The position numbers were made by a program, and so were the translations under genes. A DNA stretch of 20,029 nucleotides, taken from the NCBI GenBank assembly GCA_934662505.1, contig CAKUKE010000021.1:1-20029 (forward strand), given 5' to 3'. The stretch comes from an uncultured Clostridia bacterium (GTDB lineage Bacteria > Bacillota > Clostridia > Christensenellales > Aristaeellaceae). The notes beneath the pieces were generated by a model. That model was not told the DNA's origin and did no database searches. It saw only the letters and a list, made by a program, of their open reading frames with translations. Of the stretch, positions 1-7,439 are shown piece by piece; the stretch's first letter is position 1; each line of letters opens with the position of its first letter.

Positions 1-64
1 GGCGTTCTGATGACGGAATCCGCTGCCCGGGAACGCGGCCGCCATGCGGGAACACGCTGCCTTC

Positions 65-100
65 AGGGGCGCCCCTTTGCCTTCGGGGGCGTTCCTTTTT
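65..100 (+). terminator. Rho-independent terminator of an upstream gene
   Basis: An 11-bp stem can form between 65-75 and 86-96, with all pairs canonical apart from two G-U wobbles, and a 10-nt loop. A T run follows at 97-100. The T tract is on the + side only, so it should end a + strand transcript entering from outside the window. A TGA TGA pair at 8-13 could be the stop of that gene, but only two codons of it would be visible, so no CDS is called. Bases 101-175 show nothing else I can name. Confidence 0.6.
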
Positions 101-175
101 GCCTGCAAGGGGCACGATGGCGGCCGCACCGTCTTCGGCGGGACGTCAGGACCCGTGCGACCGGTAGGAACCGCA

Positions 176-610
176 TTATTCAGATACGGTAAAATCGTCC
201 GCGTTGGACGGGAGAGCGCGGGTGAAAACGGCCTGACCGGCAAAAACCCGACCCGTCAGGGAAACGGTGTAGTCGCCGGAAACGGGAACGGTCAGCGTAA
301 ACGTGCCGGTTTCGATGCCGCTGCTTCTGTACAGAGGCGTCTGCCCTTCCATGGCGACGGATACGGCCAGCGTGCCCTTTTCCACCTGCACGCGCACGGA
401 CAAAACGTCCCCTTCCCGCAGGGCAAGGGTGTGCGCGTCCTCGCCGTTGAGCACCCGGCAGTCCACCGAGTAGCTGTCTTCATTTTTGATACGGCTGCCG
501 GTAAACGTGCTCCGGGCGGCGTTGGGATAGATCGCGGCTGCGGCCAGCGACAAAAGGGCAAGAAACAGAATGACGATCAGGGCGGCATAACGGTGCAGGT
601 TCTTTTTCAT
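176..610 (-). CDS. Small secreted or membrane-anchored protein, function unknown
   Basis: The product is a 144-aa protein of unknown function. Residues 1-26 form a basic start (MKKNLHR) followed by a long hydrophobic run rich in Leu and Ala, which reads as a signal peptide or a single membrane anchor. There is no lipobox cysteine. The rest (about 30-144) is rich in alternating hydrophobic, Thr and Ser residues and ends with a segment like TFTLTVPVSGDYTVSLTG. This resembles small beta-sandwich domains such as the bacterial pre-peptidase C-terminal type; that comparison is by eye only. The start was set at 610 because AAGGAG lies 7 nt before this ATG, while an in-frame ATG at 637 lies inside the end of the upstream gene without such a site. 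It begins 23 nt after the phosphoesterase stop, so the two are probably co-transcribed. Confidence 0.7.
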   Translation of the reverse strand: MKKNLHRYAALIVILFLALLSLAAAAIYPNAARSTFTGSRIKNEDSYSVDCRVLNGEDAHTLALREGDVLSVRVQVEKGTLAVSVAMEGQTPLYRSSGIETGTFTLTVPVSGDYTVSLTGRVFAGQAVFTRALPSNADDFTVSE

Positions 611-633
611 GCGTGCTCCTTTCAGAAAACAGG

Positions 634-1470
634 TCACAGACCTTCAATGATGAAACGGTGCGCAAAGCCGATCAGCCCGCTGGAGGCGCAGATCTGCACC
701 TTGCCGGGAGCAAATTCGGATAGATGGTATCCGTGCACATGCCCGCAGAGAATGGCGGCGACCGGGCTGTCCGGCGCCATGCAGCGCGCGATAAAGCGGG
801 CGGTCAGGGGGTCGCCGCTGTCCTCGTGCACCAGATAGTACTCGCTGAAGGCGGACATTTCCTGCCGGTTGAAACAGGTGCACAGGGGGTCGTGCATCAG
901 CAGGATGAGGGGCGTGCCCTCGCTGAACAGCTTTTCCAGCAGGGGGTACTGGGCGGGGCGCAGCACCTTCTGGCTGTCGTCCACCGCCGCGATGGTAAAG
1001 CCCTCGCCCCGGTATACGGCCAGCCCGTCCGTTCCCTGATAGGGACGGGTCTCGGGCAGGTCGAAAAAGCCCGGCTCGTGATTGCCCGGCGCGTACAATA
1101 CCGGCATGGGCAGGGCGCTCAGGCGGTTCTGCAGAAAGCGCCAGCCTGCGCCGTGGGGAAAGTCCAGCACGTCGCCGGATAAAAGCAGCGCCTCCGGCTT
1201 TTCGTCGGCGCACAGGGTCATGAATTTGTCAAAGGCCGCCTCGGAGCGGAGGTTGTGGGCGGGAAGGTAAGGCTCGTGAAAATGCGCCGCAAAGTCCCGC
1301 CGTACCCAGGACCAGGCATATTCCCGCTCGAAAGCGCGGCGCGCCTCCGGGTAGGGGGACAGGGCGTCCAGCGTGGAGACGTGGGTGTCGCTCACGTGCA
1401 GAAAAACGTGGGTACCCTTTACCCCGGGGAGCCGCAGAGTGTTTTCACGTATCTGATAAAACGGATCCAT
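634..1470 (-). CDS. Calcineurin-like metallophosphoesterase
   Basis: The 278-aa protein belongs to the calcineurin-like metallophosphoesterase superfamily, which hydrolyses phosphomono- or diesters at a two-metal centre. The family motifs appear in order: D-T-H at 28-30, G-D at 99-100, G-N-H-E at 129-132, a lone His at 193, and G-H-V-H at 243-246. All metal ligands expected for the fold are present, so it should be active. No signal peptide is visible, so it is probably cytoplasmic. The substrate cannot be told from sequence; relatives include cyclic-nucleotide phosphodiesterases and nucleases. The start has AAGGAGG 8 nt upstream. The nearest strong promoter lies about 410 nt upstream (1883-1911), leaving a long leader. 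The small secreted protein gene follows after 23 nt. Confidence 0.88.
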   Translation of the reverse strand: MDPFYQIRENTLRLPGVKGTHVFLHVSDTHVSTLDALSPYPEARRAFEREYAWSWVRRDFAAHFHEPYLPAHNLRSEAAFDKFMTLCADEKPEALLLSGDVLDFPHGAGWRFLQNRLSALPMPVLYAPGNHEPGFFDLPETRPYQGTDGLAVYRGEGFTIAAVDDSQKVLRPAQYPLLEKLFSEGTPLILLMHDPLCTCFNRQEMSAFSEYYLVHEDSGDPLTARFIARCMAPDSPVAAILCGHVHGYHLSEFAPGKVQICASSGLIGFAHRFIIEGL

Positions 1471-1564
1471 GGGTCAGTCCTCCTTGGGAGAAAACGGTTT
1501 TAGGATGAAACGGATCCCCTTGTAAAATGCGCTGAAGAAGGCACGCGTTTACAGGCGGTCATTT

Positions 1565-1726
1565 TCAACGAAAAGAGAAGCGCCGGTTGGGGAAGAGCAT
1601 GGGACACAGCGCGCAGGGAAGGCGTTTTGCGCAGGCGGGCTGCAGCGTCAACGGCAGCAGCAACGAAAAAATGATGATGCGCCAGAGGACACCCTGTGCG
1701 GATGAACCGCCCAAAGCGCAGCGCAT
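1565..1726 (-). CDS. Possible 53-aa membrane peptide in the leader of the phosphoesterase gene
   Basis: This is a candidate only. The ATG at 1726 has GGAGG 6 nt upstream. The frame encodes 53 residues with a hydrophobic stretch near residues 17-33 (WRIIIFSLLLPLTLQPA), followed by a Cys-rich and Arg-rich tail that ends SFR. It lies between a near-consensus sigma-A promoter (1883-1911) and the phosphoesterase start at 1470, so it would be translated from the same transcript if that transcript exists. I recognise no family. Two other frames in this interval are also open, as often happens in G+C-rich DNA, so openness alone is weak support. It could be a leader peptide, a stand-alone small membrane protein, or not a gene. 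Confidence 0.3.
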   Translation of the reverse strand: MRCALGGSSAQGVLWRIIIFSLLLPLTLQPACAKRLPCALCPMLFPNRRFSFR

Positions 1727-1882
1727 TGCCGTCCTCCAAGGGGGCGCAGGCACAACGCTTCACGCCGGCAGGCGGCAAAGCGCGCCCGCTCCTCCGGCGG
1801 CGGAACCCGTCCCCTTCGGCATGCGGGCGTGCGTCCTGCCGGAAGCATCCATCCATCCGGCGGAAGGGCGTAAAACGCGGTC

Positions 1883-1911
1883 AGCATAGCACGGGCGGTA
1901 CGCCCTGTCAA
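1883..1911 (-). promoter_or_regulatory. Sigma-A promoter for the phosphoesterase operon
   Basis: On the minus strand TTGACA (1906-1911) is followed by a 17-bp spacer and TATGCT (1883-1888). The -35 is perfect, the -10 has four of six consensus bases, and the spacing is ideal. The -35 box lies just past the stop codon of the FRG gene. The spacer holds a 5-bp inverted repeat (GGGCG-3-CGCCC). Transcription would start near 1876 and run through about 400 nt before the first clear gene. Confidence 0.7.
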
Positions 1912-1917
1912 CAGCGC

Positions 1918-2745
1918 CTATTCCGCCGGGCGGTCGTTCTTCGGGCTGCGGTTGTAGCGGGGACCCAGCGCGGCGTAGCGCCGGGTGATCCACTTGCATA
2001 TGCCGTCCAGACCGGGATAGATCATCCGCTCGGAAATGTTGATGTAGTCCAGCTTGTCTCGGATCTCCAGCTTCACCTCATGGGGAATGACGATGCGCCG
2101 GAAGCACCCCTCGGCCACGGGCAGGGTGTCGGGGGTGACGGCAGCGTCGCTGCACACGGAGAACAGGGCGTACTGGTTGGCGATGCGGTTGACCGCGCTG
2201 GCAGGCTCGAAAAACAGGGCGAAGGGGCGCCCGTCCTCCTGCACGGTCAGCGCGTCGAAGCCGTTGCCCAGACGATCCAGCATTTCCATGGTGAAAATGT
2301 TCCCCCGCTCCGCCCGCAGCATGTCCTTGAGGGGGGTGGGCAGCTGGGCGTTGAGCTTTTCAATGTCCGCGCAGAAAATGACCCCGTCCTGATCGTAGAG
2401 GGACTGATCCTCCGTGGCGAAGTGGGCGGCCACCAGCGGGGAATAGGTCCAGTCCAGAAGACGGGTGGGCAGGCCGAACTGTTGCGCCATGGCCAGAACC
2501 TGCCAGAAGGAGGAAACCCCGTGGAGATCGGCGTAGCCGTATTTGCGGAAGGAGCGGAGCATCTGCTTTTCAAGGGACAGGTCGTGGGCGCACGCCCGGT
2601 TCAGGGAGGGCACCAGCCCCCAGCCCTCCACCGCCATGCCGCGGTAGACGCTGTTGTTGCGGTAGCGCATGATGGTTTCGTCCCACACGCCGCAAAAGAT
2701 GGCCTGCTGCAACTCGTCCCAATTGTGAATGACCGTTTCCTGCAC
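1918..2745 (-). CDS. FRG-domain protein
   Basis: The product (275 aa from this start) matches the FRG domain family, named for a conserved aromatic-Arg-Gly motif. The motif is present as VYRG near residues 33-36, followed by an E..ML.SFRKYG stretch at about 59-70 and the typical QQFGLPTRLLDWT block at about 88-100, then SPLVAAHFA. These are the family's hallmark segments. No signal peptide or membrane segment is visible. The biochemical function of FRG domains is not well established; some occur in phage-defence or toxin-like settings. The GTG at 2745 is chosen because AAAGGA lies 10 nt upstream; a GTG at 2754 is in frame but sits almost on that site. It begins 40 bp after the ade stop, so it is probably the last gene of an rsmE-ade-FRG operon. 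Confidence 0.8.
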   Translation of the reverse strand: MQETVIHNWDELQQAIFCGVWDETIMRYRNNSVYRGMAVEGWGLVPSLNRACAHDLSLEKQMLRSFRKYGYADLHGVSSFWQVLAMAQQFGLPTRLLDWTYSPLVAAHFATEDQSLYDQDGVIFCADIEKLNAQLPTPLKDMLRAERGNIFTMEMLDRLGNGFDALTVQEDGRPFALFFEPASAVNRIANQYALFSVCSDAAVTPDTLPVAEGCFRRIVIPHEVKLEIRDKLDYINISERMIYPGLDGICKWITRRYAALGPRYNRSPKNDRPAE

Positions 2746-2785
2746 GAAAAGCACATCCTTTCAGAGATCGGAGACGTCCGGGAGA

Positions 2786-4516
2786 TCAGCCGATAAATTC
2801 GAAGCGGTTCACGTCAAAGACGCCCCGGGTGGTCAGCCGGAGGGTGGGAATGACGGGCAGGGACATGAACGACAGGGTCATAAAGGGGTCGACCCCCGGC
2901 TGCACGCCCTGCGCCCAGGCCTGCCGCTTGCAGGCTTCCAGACAGGTGTTGACCTCCGTTAAGGGACGGTCGGTCATCAATCCGCCCATGGGCAGCGGCA
3001 GGGCAGCCTCTACCCGGCCGTCCAGCGCCACCGCCATGCCGCCGCGCATGTCGCGCACCGCGTTCATGGCTGCCGCCAGATCCCGGTCGTCCGCGCCGCA
3101 GCCGATCAGGTTGTGGGAATCGTGCGCCACCGAGGTGGCCACCGCGCCCCGGCGCAGACCGTAGTTGTGTACATAGCAGCAGCGGACGTGCCCGGTCTCC
3201 CGGTAACGTTCGGCCACCGCCATTTTGAGAATGCCGCCCGCCGGATCCATCCGGCTGCACCGTCCCATGTCCCGGGTGACGATGGAGCCGTCCACCATGC
3301 CGATAACGGGCGTTTCCCCTTCGCAGCGCAGTGCTTCCGGGGTCACGGGCGGCATGTGGAAGGAATGGGAGACCCGGCTGAGGATGTCCGGATCCACCTC
3401 GGGCTCCTCCATGGCGACCTGCCCGCCGTCAAACACCAGCTGCCCCCGCTTGAACACCTGCCGCACACGGAAGGAGCGCAGGTCGTCCAGCACCGTAAAG
3501 TCGGCCAGATAACCGGGGGCGACGGCGCCCTTGTTGTTGAGCAGGAAATAGCGCGCCGCGTGATGGCTGGCCACCTTGACGGTCAGAATGGGGTCGGCGC
3601 CCAGCGCCACCGCCCGGCGGCAGATATAGTCGATATGCCCTTTCTCCAGCAGATCGGCCGGGTGCTTGTCGTCGGTGCAGAACATGCAGCGGGCGGCGTA
3701 GGGCCATTTGAGCAGGGGCATAAGGGGCTGAAGGTTCTGCGCCGCCGTTCCTTCGCGGATCATGATGAACTGCCCCTTGCGCAGCTTTTCCATGGCGTTT
3801 TCCACCGTGTCGCATTCGTGGTCGGAGTACACGCCGCAGGCCATGTAGGCGTTCAGATCCAGCCCGGACAGCCCCGGGGCGTGACCGTCGATCTTCTTGT
3901 GATGCGCCTGAGAGACGATGATCTTTTCAATGGGAGTACGGTCGCCTGCCAGAATGCCGGGATAGTTCATCATTTCCGCCAGTCCCAGCACCATGGGGTG
4001 GTCAAACAGACAGTGGATATCCCGCCAGGAAAGCGTTGCGCCGTTTTCTTCAAAGGGCAGCGCGGGAACGCAGGAGGGGAGCATGAAATGCACGTCCAGC
4101 GGCAGGCCGGCAGACGCCGCCATCATGTATTCCACGCCCTCCGCGCCGCACACGTTGGCAATTTCGTGCGGGTCGCACACCACGGTGGTGGTGCCGTGAG
4201 GAAGAACGGCCCGGGCAAAGTTGGGCGGCGTGACCAGAGAACTTTCCAGATGAATGTGGGCGTCGATGAAGCCGGGCGCAACGATCCTGCCCGATACGTC
4301 CACTTCCTTTGCGCCGTGGTAGACGCCTACGCCCGCGACCAGCCCGTTGCACACGGCGATGTCGCCCTGCTCCAGGCTGTCGGTGAACACGTTGACGAAG
4401 GTGGCGTTTTTCAGTACCAGATCCGCCTGCTCCTCGCCCCGGGCCACCCGTACCATGCGCTGCTTGCGGCGCAGCTTGGTTGCAATGCGCTCCGCGCGGA
4501 TTTTGCTTTCGTCCAT
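2786..4516 (-). CDS. ade: Adenine deaminase
   Basis: This enzyme (EC 3.5.4.2) converts adenine to hypoxanthine and ammonia in purine salvage. The 576-aa length is that of the AdeC-type enzyme of Bacillus and clostridia. It is an amidohydrolase: GFIDAHIHLESS at 82-93 carries the HxH metal ligands, CDPHEIAN lies at 114-121, a conserved Glu at 181, GHAPGLSG at 211-218, SDHE at 231-234 and TDDK at 281-284. The C-terminal part has the family's extra domain. The start is the ATG at 4516 (MDESKI), with a GGGAGGG site about 6 nt upstream; the frame stays open far upstream but that part overlaps rsmE and is not real. It starts 38 bp after the rsmE stop, in the same orientation, and is followed closely by the FRG gene. 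Confidence 0.95.
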   Translation of the reverse strand: MDESKIRAERIATKLRRKQRMVRVARGEEQADLVLKNATFVNVFTDSLEQGDIAVCNGLVAGVGVYHGAKEVDVSGRIVAPGFIDAHIHLESSLVTPPNFARAVLPHGTTTVVCDPHEIANVCGAEGVEYMMAASAGLPLDVHFMLPSCVPALPFEENGATLSWRDIHCLFDHPMVLGLAEMMNYPGILAGDRTPIEKIIVSQAHHKKIDGHAPGLSGLDLNAYMACGVYSDHECDTVENAMEKLRKGQFIMIREGTAAQNLQPLMPLLKWPYAARCMFCTDDKHPADLLEKGHIDYICRRAVALGADPILTVKVASHHAARYFLLNNKGAVAPGYLADFTVLDDLRSFRVRQVFKRGQLVFDGGQVAMEEPEVDPDILSRVSHSFHMPPVTPEALRCEGETPVIGMVDGSIVTRDMGRCSRMDPAGGILKMAVAERYRETGHVRCCYVHNYGLRRGAVATSVAHDSHNLIGCGADDRDLAAAMNAVRDMRGGMAVALDGRVEAALPLPMGGLMTDRPLTEVNTCLEACKRQAWAQGVQPGVDPFMTLSFMSLPVIPTLRLTTRGVFDVNRFEFIG

Positions 4517-4554
4517 ATCCGTCCCTCCCTTGCGATTGATCCTCCGTTTACGCT

Positions 4555-5277
4555 TTACTCCATGTTGCCGCTCAGCGCCATGAGCGCTACCAGCGCGGCT
4601 AGACCGGCCGTCTCGGTGCGCAGGATGCGCTTGCCCAGGGTGACGGGCAGCGCGCCCGCCTGCGCCATGGCGGCCATCTCCTCTTCGCCGATGCCGCCCT
4701 CCGGGCCGATGACCAGCGCCACGTCCCGGGGAAGACCGCTTTTTTCCACAAAGGTCTTCAGCCCGCCGCTCCCGGCGCATTCCCAGGGCGCCAGCGCGGC
4801 GCCGTGCGCAGGCAGCGCCCGGAGCATCTCCTGAAAGGAAAGGCAGGGCATCACCTGCGGACAGTGGGCGCGGCCGGACTGCTTGGCCGCCTCCCGGGCG
4901 ATGCGATTGTAGCGCGCCCGCTTTTTTTCCTCGTCCTTTCCTTTTTCCCAACGGCTTACACAGCGGGAAAAGGCGACAGGCACGATGGCATACACCCCGG
5001 CTTCCACGCATTTCTGAGTAATGAAGTCCATTTTATCGCCCTTGGGCACCCCCTGATAGAGGGTGACCCGCACCGAGGGTTCGGTGGAAGGCAGCTCCGA
5101 CAGCAGGGGAAAATCGCCCGACGGGGAAAAGGCGGAAAGAAACAGACGGTCGTCAATGATCAGCGTCACTTCCTCTCCCGGCTTCATGCGCATGACGTCC
5201 CGGGCGTGGTGCATTTCCTCCTCGTCCAGACGCGCCGCTCCGGCGTTTTCCGAAAAAGAAGCGAAAAAACGGGGCAA
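4555..5277 (-). CDS. rsmE: 16S rRNA (uracil-1498-N3)-methyltransferase RsmE
   Basis: RsmE methylates N3 of U1498 in helix 44 of 16S rRNA using S-adenosylmethionine. The 240-aa protein begins MPRFF and has an N-terminal PUA-like part (about 1-70), then a SPOUT knot domain. Conserved segments are KGDKMD at 79-84, QSGR at 133-136, IGPEGG at 190-195 and the knot sequence LGKRILRTETA at 214-224. The start is a TTG at 5277 with GGAGG 8 nt upstream; it gives the usual family N terminus and length. An upstream in-frame GTG overlaps the ribosome site and a longer frame would run into the promoter. It is the first gene of the rsmE-ade-FRG run and diverges from rpsT. Confidence 0.93.
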   Translation of the reverse strand: MPRFFASFSENAGAARLDEEEMHHARDVMRMKPGEEVTLIIDDRLFLSAFSPSGDFPLLSELPSTEPSVRVTLYQGVPKGDKMDFITQKCVEAGVYAIVPVAFSRCVSRWEKGKDEEKKRARYNRIAREAAKQSGRAHCPQVMPCLSFQEMLRALPAHGAALAPWECAGSGGLKTFVEKSGLPRDVALVIGPEGGIGEEEMAAMAQAGALPVTLGKRILRTETAGLAALVALMALSGNME

Positions 5278-5314
5278 TGGCTTCACCTCCGGCCTGTCGG
5301 CTGTGTTTTTGTCT

Positions 5315-5342
5315 ATTTTAGCAGAAAAAAAGCGACTTGAAA
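5315..5342 (-). promoter_or_regulatory. Likely promoter of the rsmE-ade-FRG operon
   Basis: On the minus strand TTTCAA (5337-5342), a 16-bp spacer and TAAAAT (5315-5320) precede rsmE by about 40 bp. The -10 is good and the -35 is only moderate. An A/T-rich tract fills the spacer. It lies back to back with the rpsT promoter, whose -35 box is about 95 bp away. Confidence 0.5.
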
Positions 5343-5435
5343 AGGGGCAGGGAGGGCAGCGGCGGAGCAATGGGGGAGGCAAGAGCGGGAAAAGTAAAAA
5401 AATCTGTTTTTGCCGGGAAAATTTCCATAAAACGC

Positions 5436-5464
5436 TTGCATTTTGATTGTGCGTGTGATAAAAT
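5436..5464 (+). promoter_or_regulatory. Sigma-A promoter of rpsT
   Basis: TTGCAT (5436-5441), a 17-bp spacer and TAAAAT (5459-5464) lie 46 bp before the start codon. Transcription should begin near 5471, giving a leader of about 40 nt that ends in GGAGGTGAAG. Confidence 0.8.
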
Positions 5465-5510
5465 AACGAATGCTTGTCTGAGCAAAGTATTTACCGGGAG
5501 GTGAAGGAAG

Positions 5511-5780
5511 TTGCCTAATATTAAGTCCGCCAAGAAGCGCGTGAAGGTTTCCGAAAAGAAGAATCTGCGGAATCGTATGGTGAAGACGGGTGTCAAGACT
5601 TCTGTGAAGAAGTTCTATGCGGCTCTGACTGAAGGAGCGCAGCCCGCCGGCGCGCAACTGAGCGCCACCACCTCCGCTATCGATAAAGCGGCTGCCAAGG
5701 GCGTTATGCACAAGAACACCGCCAACCGTAAGAAGGCGCGTCTGGCTCTGGCTCTGCAGAAGGCTTCTGTCAACGAATAA
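5511..5780 (+). CDS. rpsT: 30S ribosomal protein S20
   Basis: S20 is a small, basic, helical primary-binding protein of the 30S subunit that contacts 16S rRNA. The 89-aa length is normal. The N terminus MPNIKSAKKR is the family signature, followed by Lys/Arg-rich helices and the conserved GVMHKNTANRKKARL segment near 65-79. The start codon is TTG at 5511, with GGAGG 9 nt upstream. No ATG or GTG gives the right N terminus. In Escherichia coli rpsT also starts at UUG, and that weak start takes part in feedback control of S20; whether the same holds here is inference. The gene is monocistronic, with its own promoter and terminator. Confidence 0.97.
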   Translation: MPNIKSAKKRVKVSEKKNLRNRMVKTGVKTSVKKFYAALTEGAQPAGAQLSATTSAIDKAAAKGVMHKNTANRKKARLALALQKASVNE

Positions 5781-5798
5781 TTCAGGCGTCTGGCCAAG

Positions 5799-5829
5799 AA
5801 GCGCCGTTCCATTTGGAACGGCGCTTTTG
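5799..5829 (+). terminator. Rho-independent terminator of rpsT
   Basis: A perfect 12-bp stem (5799-5810 with 5815-5826) encloses the loop ATTT and ends in a short T run (5825-5828). It starts 19 nt after the rpsT stop. Confidence 0.85.
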
Positions 5830-5867
5830 CGTGTGCTTCCAATGCGGCGGTCGGGAAAACGCGACCG

Positions 5868-5899
5868 TCAAAAAACGCCTTTCCGCGGTCGGAAGGCGT
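5868..5899 (-). terminator. Rho-independent terminator for the minus-strand methyltransferase transcript
   Basis: Read on the minus strand, ACGCCTTCCG pairs across a 4-nt loop with CGGAAAGGCGT (one bulged base) and runs into six T residues (5870-5875 as A on +). It faces the rpsT terminator, so the two convergent transcripts are both closed here. It lies about 260 nt after the methyltransferase stop. Confidence 0.8.
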
Positions 5900-6158
5900 G
5901 AAAACCGTATGCCTGCTGAAAAACATGGGCGACTGAAAACGCGCTGCGGCTCGCCGCACATTGCTGCGTGGTCAGTCGTCTGCTGCGGCGGGGGAAAGAC
6001 ACGCTCCGAATGGCATGCGCCGGGGTCTGCCGCGCCGGGACGGATGGACGGCCGGGACGCATCCGAAAACGGCGTCTTCGGAGACCGAGCATCGGAAACG
6101 GATTTTTTCTTCAGCATACAACTTATAGAAGGCTCACCGCCGGCGGTATTCCTGGCGG
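5900..6158 (-). other. Structured 260-nt non-coding tail after the methyltransferase gene
   Basis: No convincing gene is seen. On the minus strand it lies between the methyltransferase stop and its terminator, so it would be a long 3' UTR or a separate small RNA. A nested fold is visible at 5930-5978: CGACTGA pairs with TCAGTCG, ACGC with GCGT, and TGCGG with CCGCA around a CTCG loop. Another hairpin is TCCGAA with TTCGGA near 6062-6082, and a perfect 12-bp palindrome ACCGCCGGCGGT lies at 6136-6147. Confidence 0.45.
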
Positions 6159-7409
6159 TCAGGCGTCGGGGCGCGGGGTTTCTCCGTCTTCGGCCACCCA
6201 TACGGCGCGGTTGCCCCACACGTCGATGGTCAGAATGGCGGGCACGCCCCGCAGCTGGGGCAGCAGCAGCACGTCGTTCAGGGCAGGATTGCGGCGGGAG
6301 CGGCAGGACAGATCCTGCGTGAGGAAAACCCCCTCCTTGATGAAGCCGACCGCCCACTGATCCAGCGCGTCCAGACCGGGCACCCCCTCCCGTTCCCCGC
6401 CGGGCGGGGCGTAGCGGAGCAGATGCACGTCATAAAACCCTACGCCGGGCAGCACCTCCGCTTCCAGCTCGGCGCCGGGCGCACCAAAGGGCCAATCGAC
6501 GGTCAGCGCGGCGTCCGTCAGCCGTTTGCGCGCGGTGGCAATGGCCAGCGGCGAACAGTCCATGCCCAGAAAACGGCGATCCATATCCGCCGCCGCCGCC
6601 AGCGTGGTGCCCGAACCGCAGCACAGATCCACGGCCAGATCCCCCGCACGGGTGGTGCAGGCCAGAATGCGCTTGAGCAGGGCGACGGGCTTTTGCGTGT
6701 CGTACCCGGTGCGCTGCGGATCCTTCTGCTGCAGGTGGCTCACGTCCATCCACACGTCGCCGGGGTAGACGGGCGCGTCGTCATAATAGGTGTAGGTCTT
6801 GCCGCCGGAACGGATGGTACGGTAGGAACGGCCGTCCTCATCCGTGTGGCGCTTCATGTGGTTGGAGCGGTTCTCCGTCCGGGAAAGAGGGACGGACTGA
6901 ATGTCAAAATACAGCTTGCGGCTTTTCTGATAAAACAGAATCAGGTCGTGCTTGCGGCTGAAGTGCTTCAGCGTACGGCCGCCCGTCTGGTACGCCCAGA
7001 CGATCTCATTGACCAGATTTTCCTCGCCGAACTCCTCGTCGCACAGCATGCGGGCGTAGGGCGCCTCCCGGGTATCCAGATGCAGGAAAAAGGCGCCCGT
7101 GTCGTTGAGCAGCGACCGTCCCGCCCGGATCAGACGGCGCAAAAGCGCCTGATATTCCTCCCGGCTGGCGAAGCGATCCTGAAAGGCGGTCAGCGTCAGC
7201 TGCTTTTTTCCGGTACGGTACCCCTCTTCGCCGATCTTCTGCTTTAAATAGAAGGTGTCGCCGGTGTTGAAGGGAGGATCCAGATAGACGCACTGCGCCT
7301 TGCCTGCCAGTTCTTCAGGCGGGCATGCGCCGTCGCCCAGCACGATCCGACCCGGGATGCCCGCCTTGGCGATTTTTTCCGCCCGGCATGCCGTCTGCAC
7401 AAAACGCAT
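6159..7409 (-). CDS. Site-specific DNA methyltransferase, beta class (N6-adenine or N4-cytosine)
   Basis: The 416-aa protein transfers a methyl group from S-adenosylmethionine to an exocyclic amino group in DNA. Motif IV comes first (DPPFNTG at 44-50), then a likely target-recognition stretch (about 125-235), then the YDTQKP segment (236-241) and the SAM-binding motif I (DLCCGSGTT at 261-269). That order defines the beta class. DPPF favours adenine-N6 but does not settle it. About 105 residues follow the catalytic domain and match nothing I recognise. The ATG has GGAGG 8 nt upstream. No restriction endonuclease lies nearby, so it looks like an orphan methylase with a possible regulatory role. 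It starts 30 bp after the Cys-cluster gene and shares its promoter. Confidence 0.88.
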   Translation of the reverse strand: MRFVQTACRAEKIAKAGIPGRIVLGDGACPPEELAGKAQCVYLDPPFNTGDTFYLKQKIGEEGYRTGKKQLTLTAFQDRFASREEYQALLRRLIRAGRSLLNDTGAFFLHLDTREAPYARMLCDEEFGEENLVNEIVWAYQTGGRTLKHFSRKHDLILFYQKSRKLYFDIQSVPLSRTENRSNHMKRHTDEDGRSYRTIRSGGKTYTYYDDAPVYPGDVWMDVSHLQQKDPQRTGYDTQKPVALLKRILACTTRAGDLAVDLCCGSGTTLAAAADMDRRFLGMDCSPLAIATARKRLTDAALTVDWPFGAPGAELEAEVLPGVGFYDVHLLRYAPPGGEREGVPGLDALDQWAVGFIKEGVFLTQDLSCRSRRNPALNDVLLLPQLRGVPAILTIDVWGNRAVWVAEDGETPRPDA

Positions 7410-7439
7410 GACGCGCCCCTCCTTGCTGTTGAAATGGGT

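Larger units (their letters stand above)
1471..1917 (-). other. 447-bp interval between the phosphoesterase and the FRG gene
   Basis: Apart from the candidate 53-aa peptide (1565-1726) and the promoter at 1883-1911, I see no gene with homology, no T-tailed hairpin and no tandem repeat here. On the minus strand it would form a leader of roughly 400 nt for the phosphoesterase. I could not match it to a known riboswitch or T-box. Confidence 0.5.

Noticed and set aside
1500..1856. 118-codon frame on the minus strand before the phosphoesterase
   Set aside because: It has no ribosome site and an Arg/Ala/Pro-rich product. The 53-aa frame in another register is a better candidate.
3113..4834. Open frame of 573 codons on + opposite ade
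   Set aside because: It is antisense to a clear adenine deaminase, and its product has no recognisable domain.
4517..5011. N-terminal extension of ade in the same frame
   Set aside because: It overlaps rsmE, is Arg/Gly-rich, and the ATG at 4516 has a good ribosome site and gives the family length.
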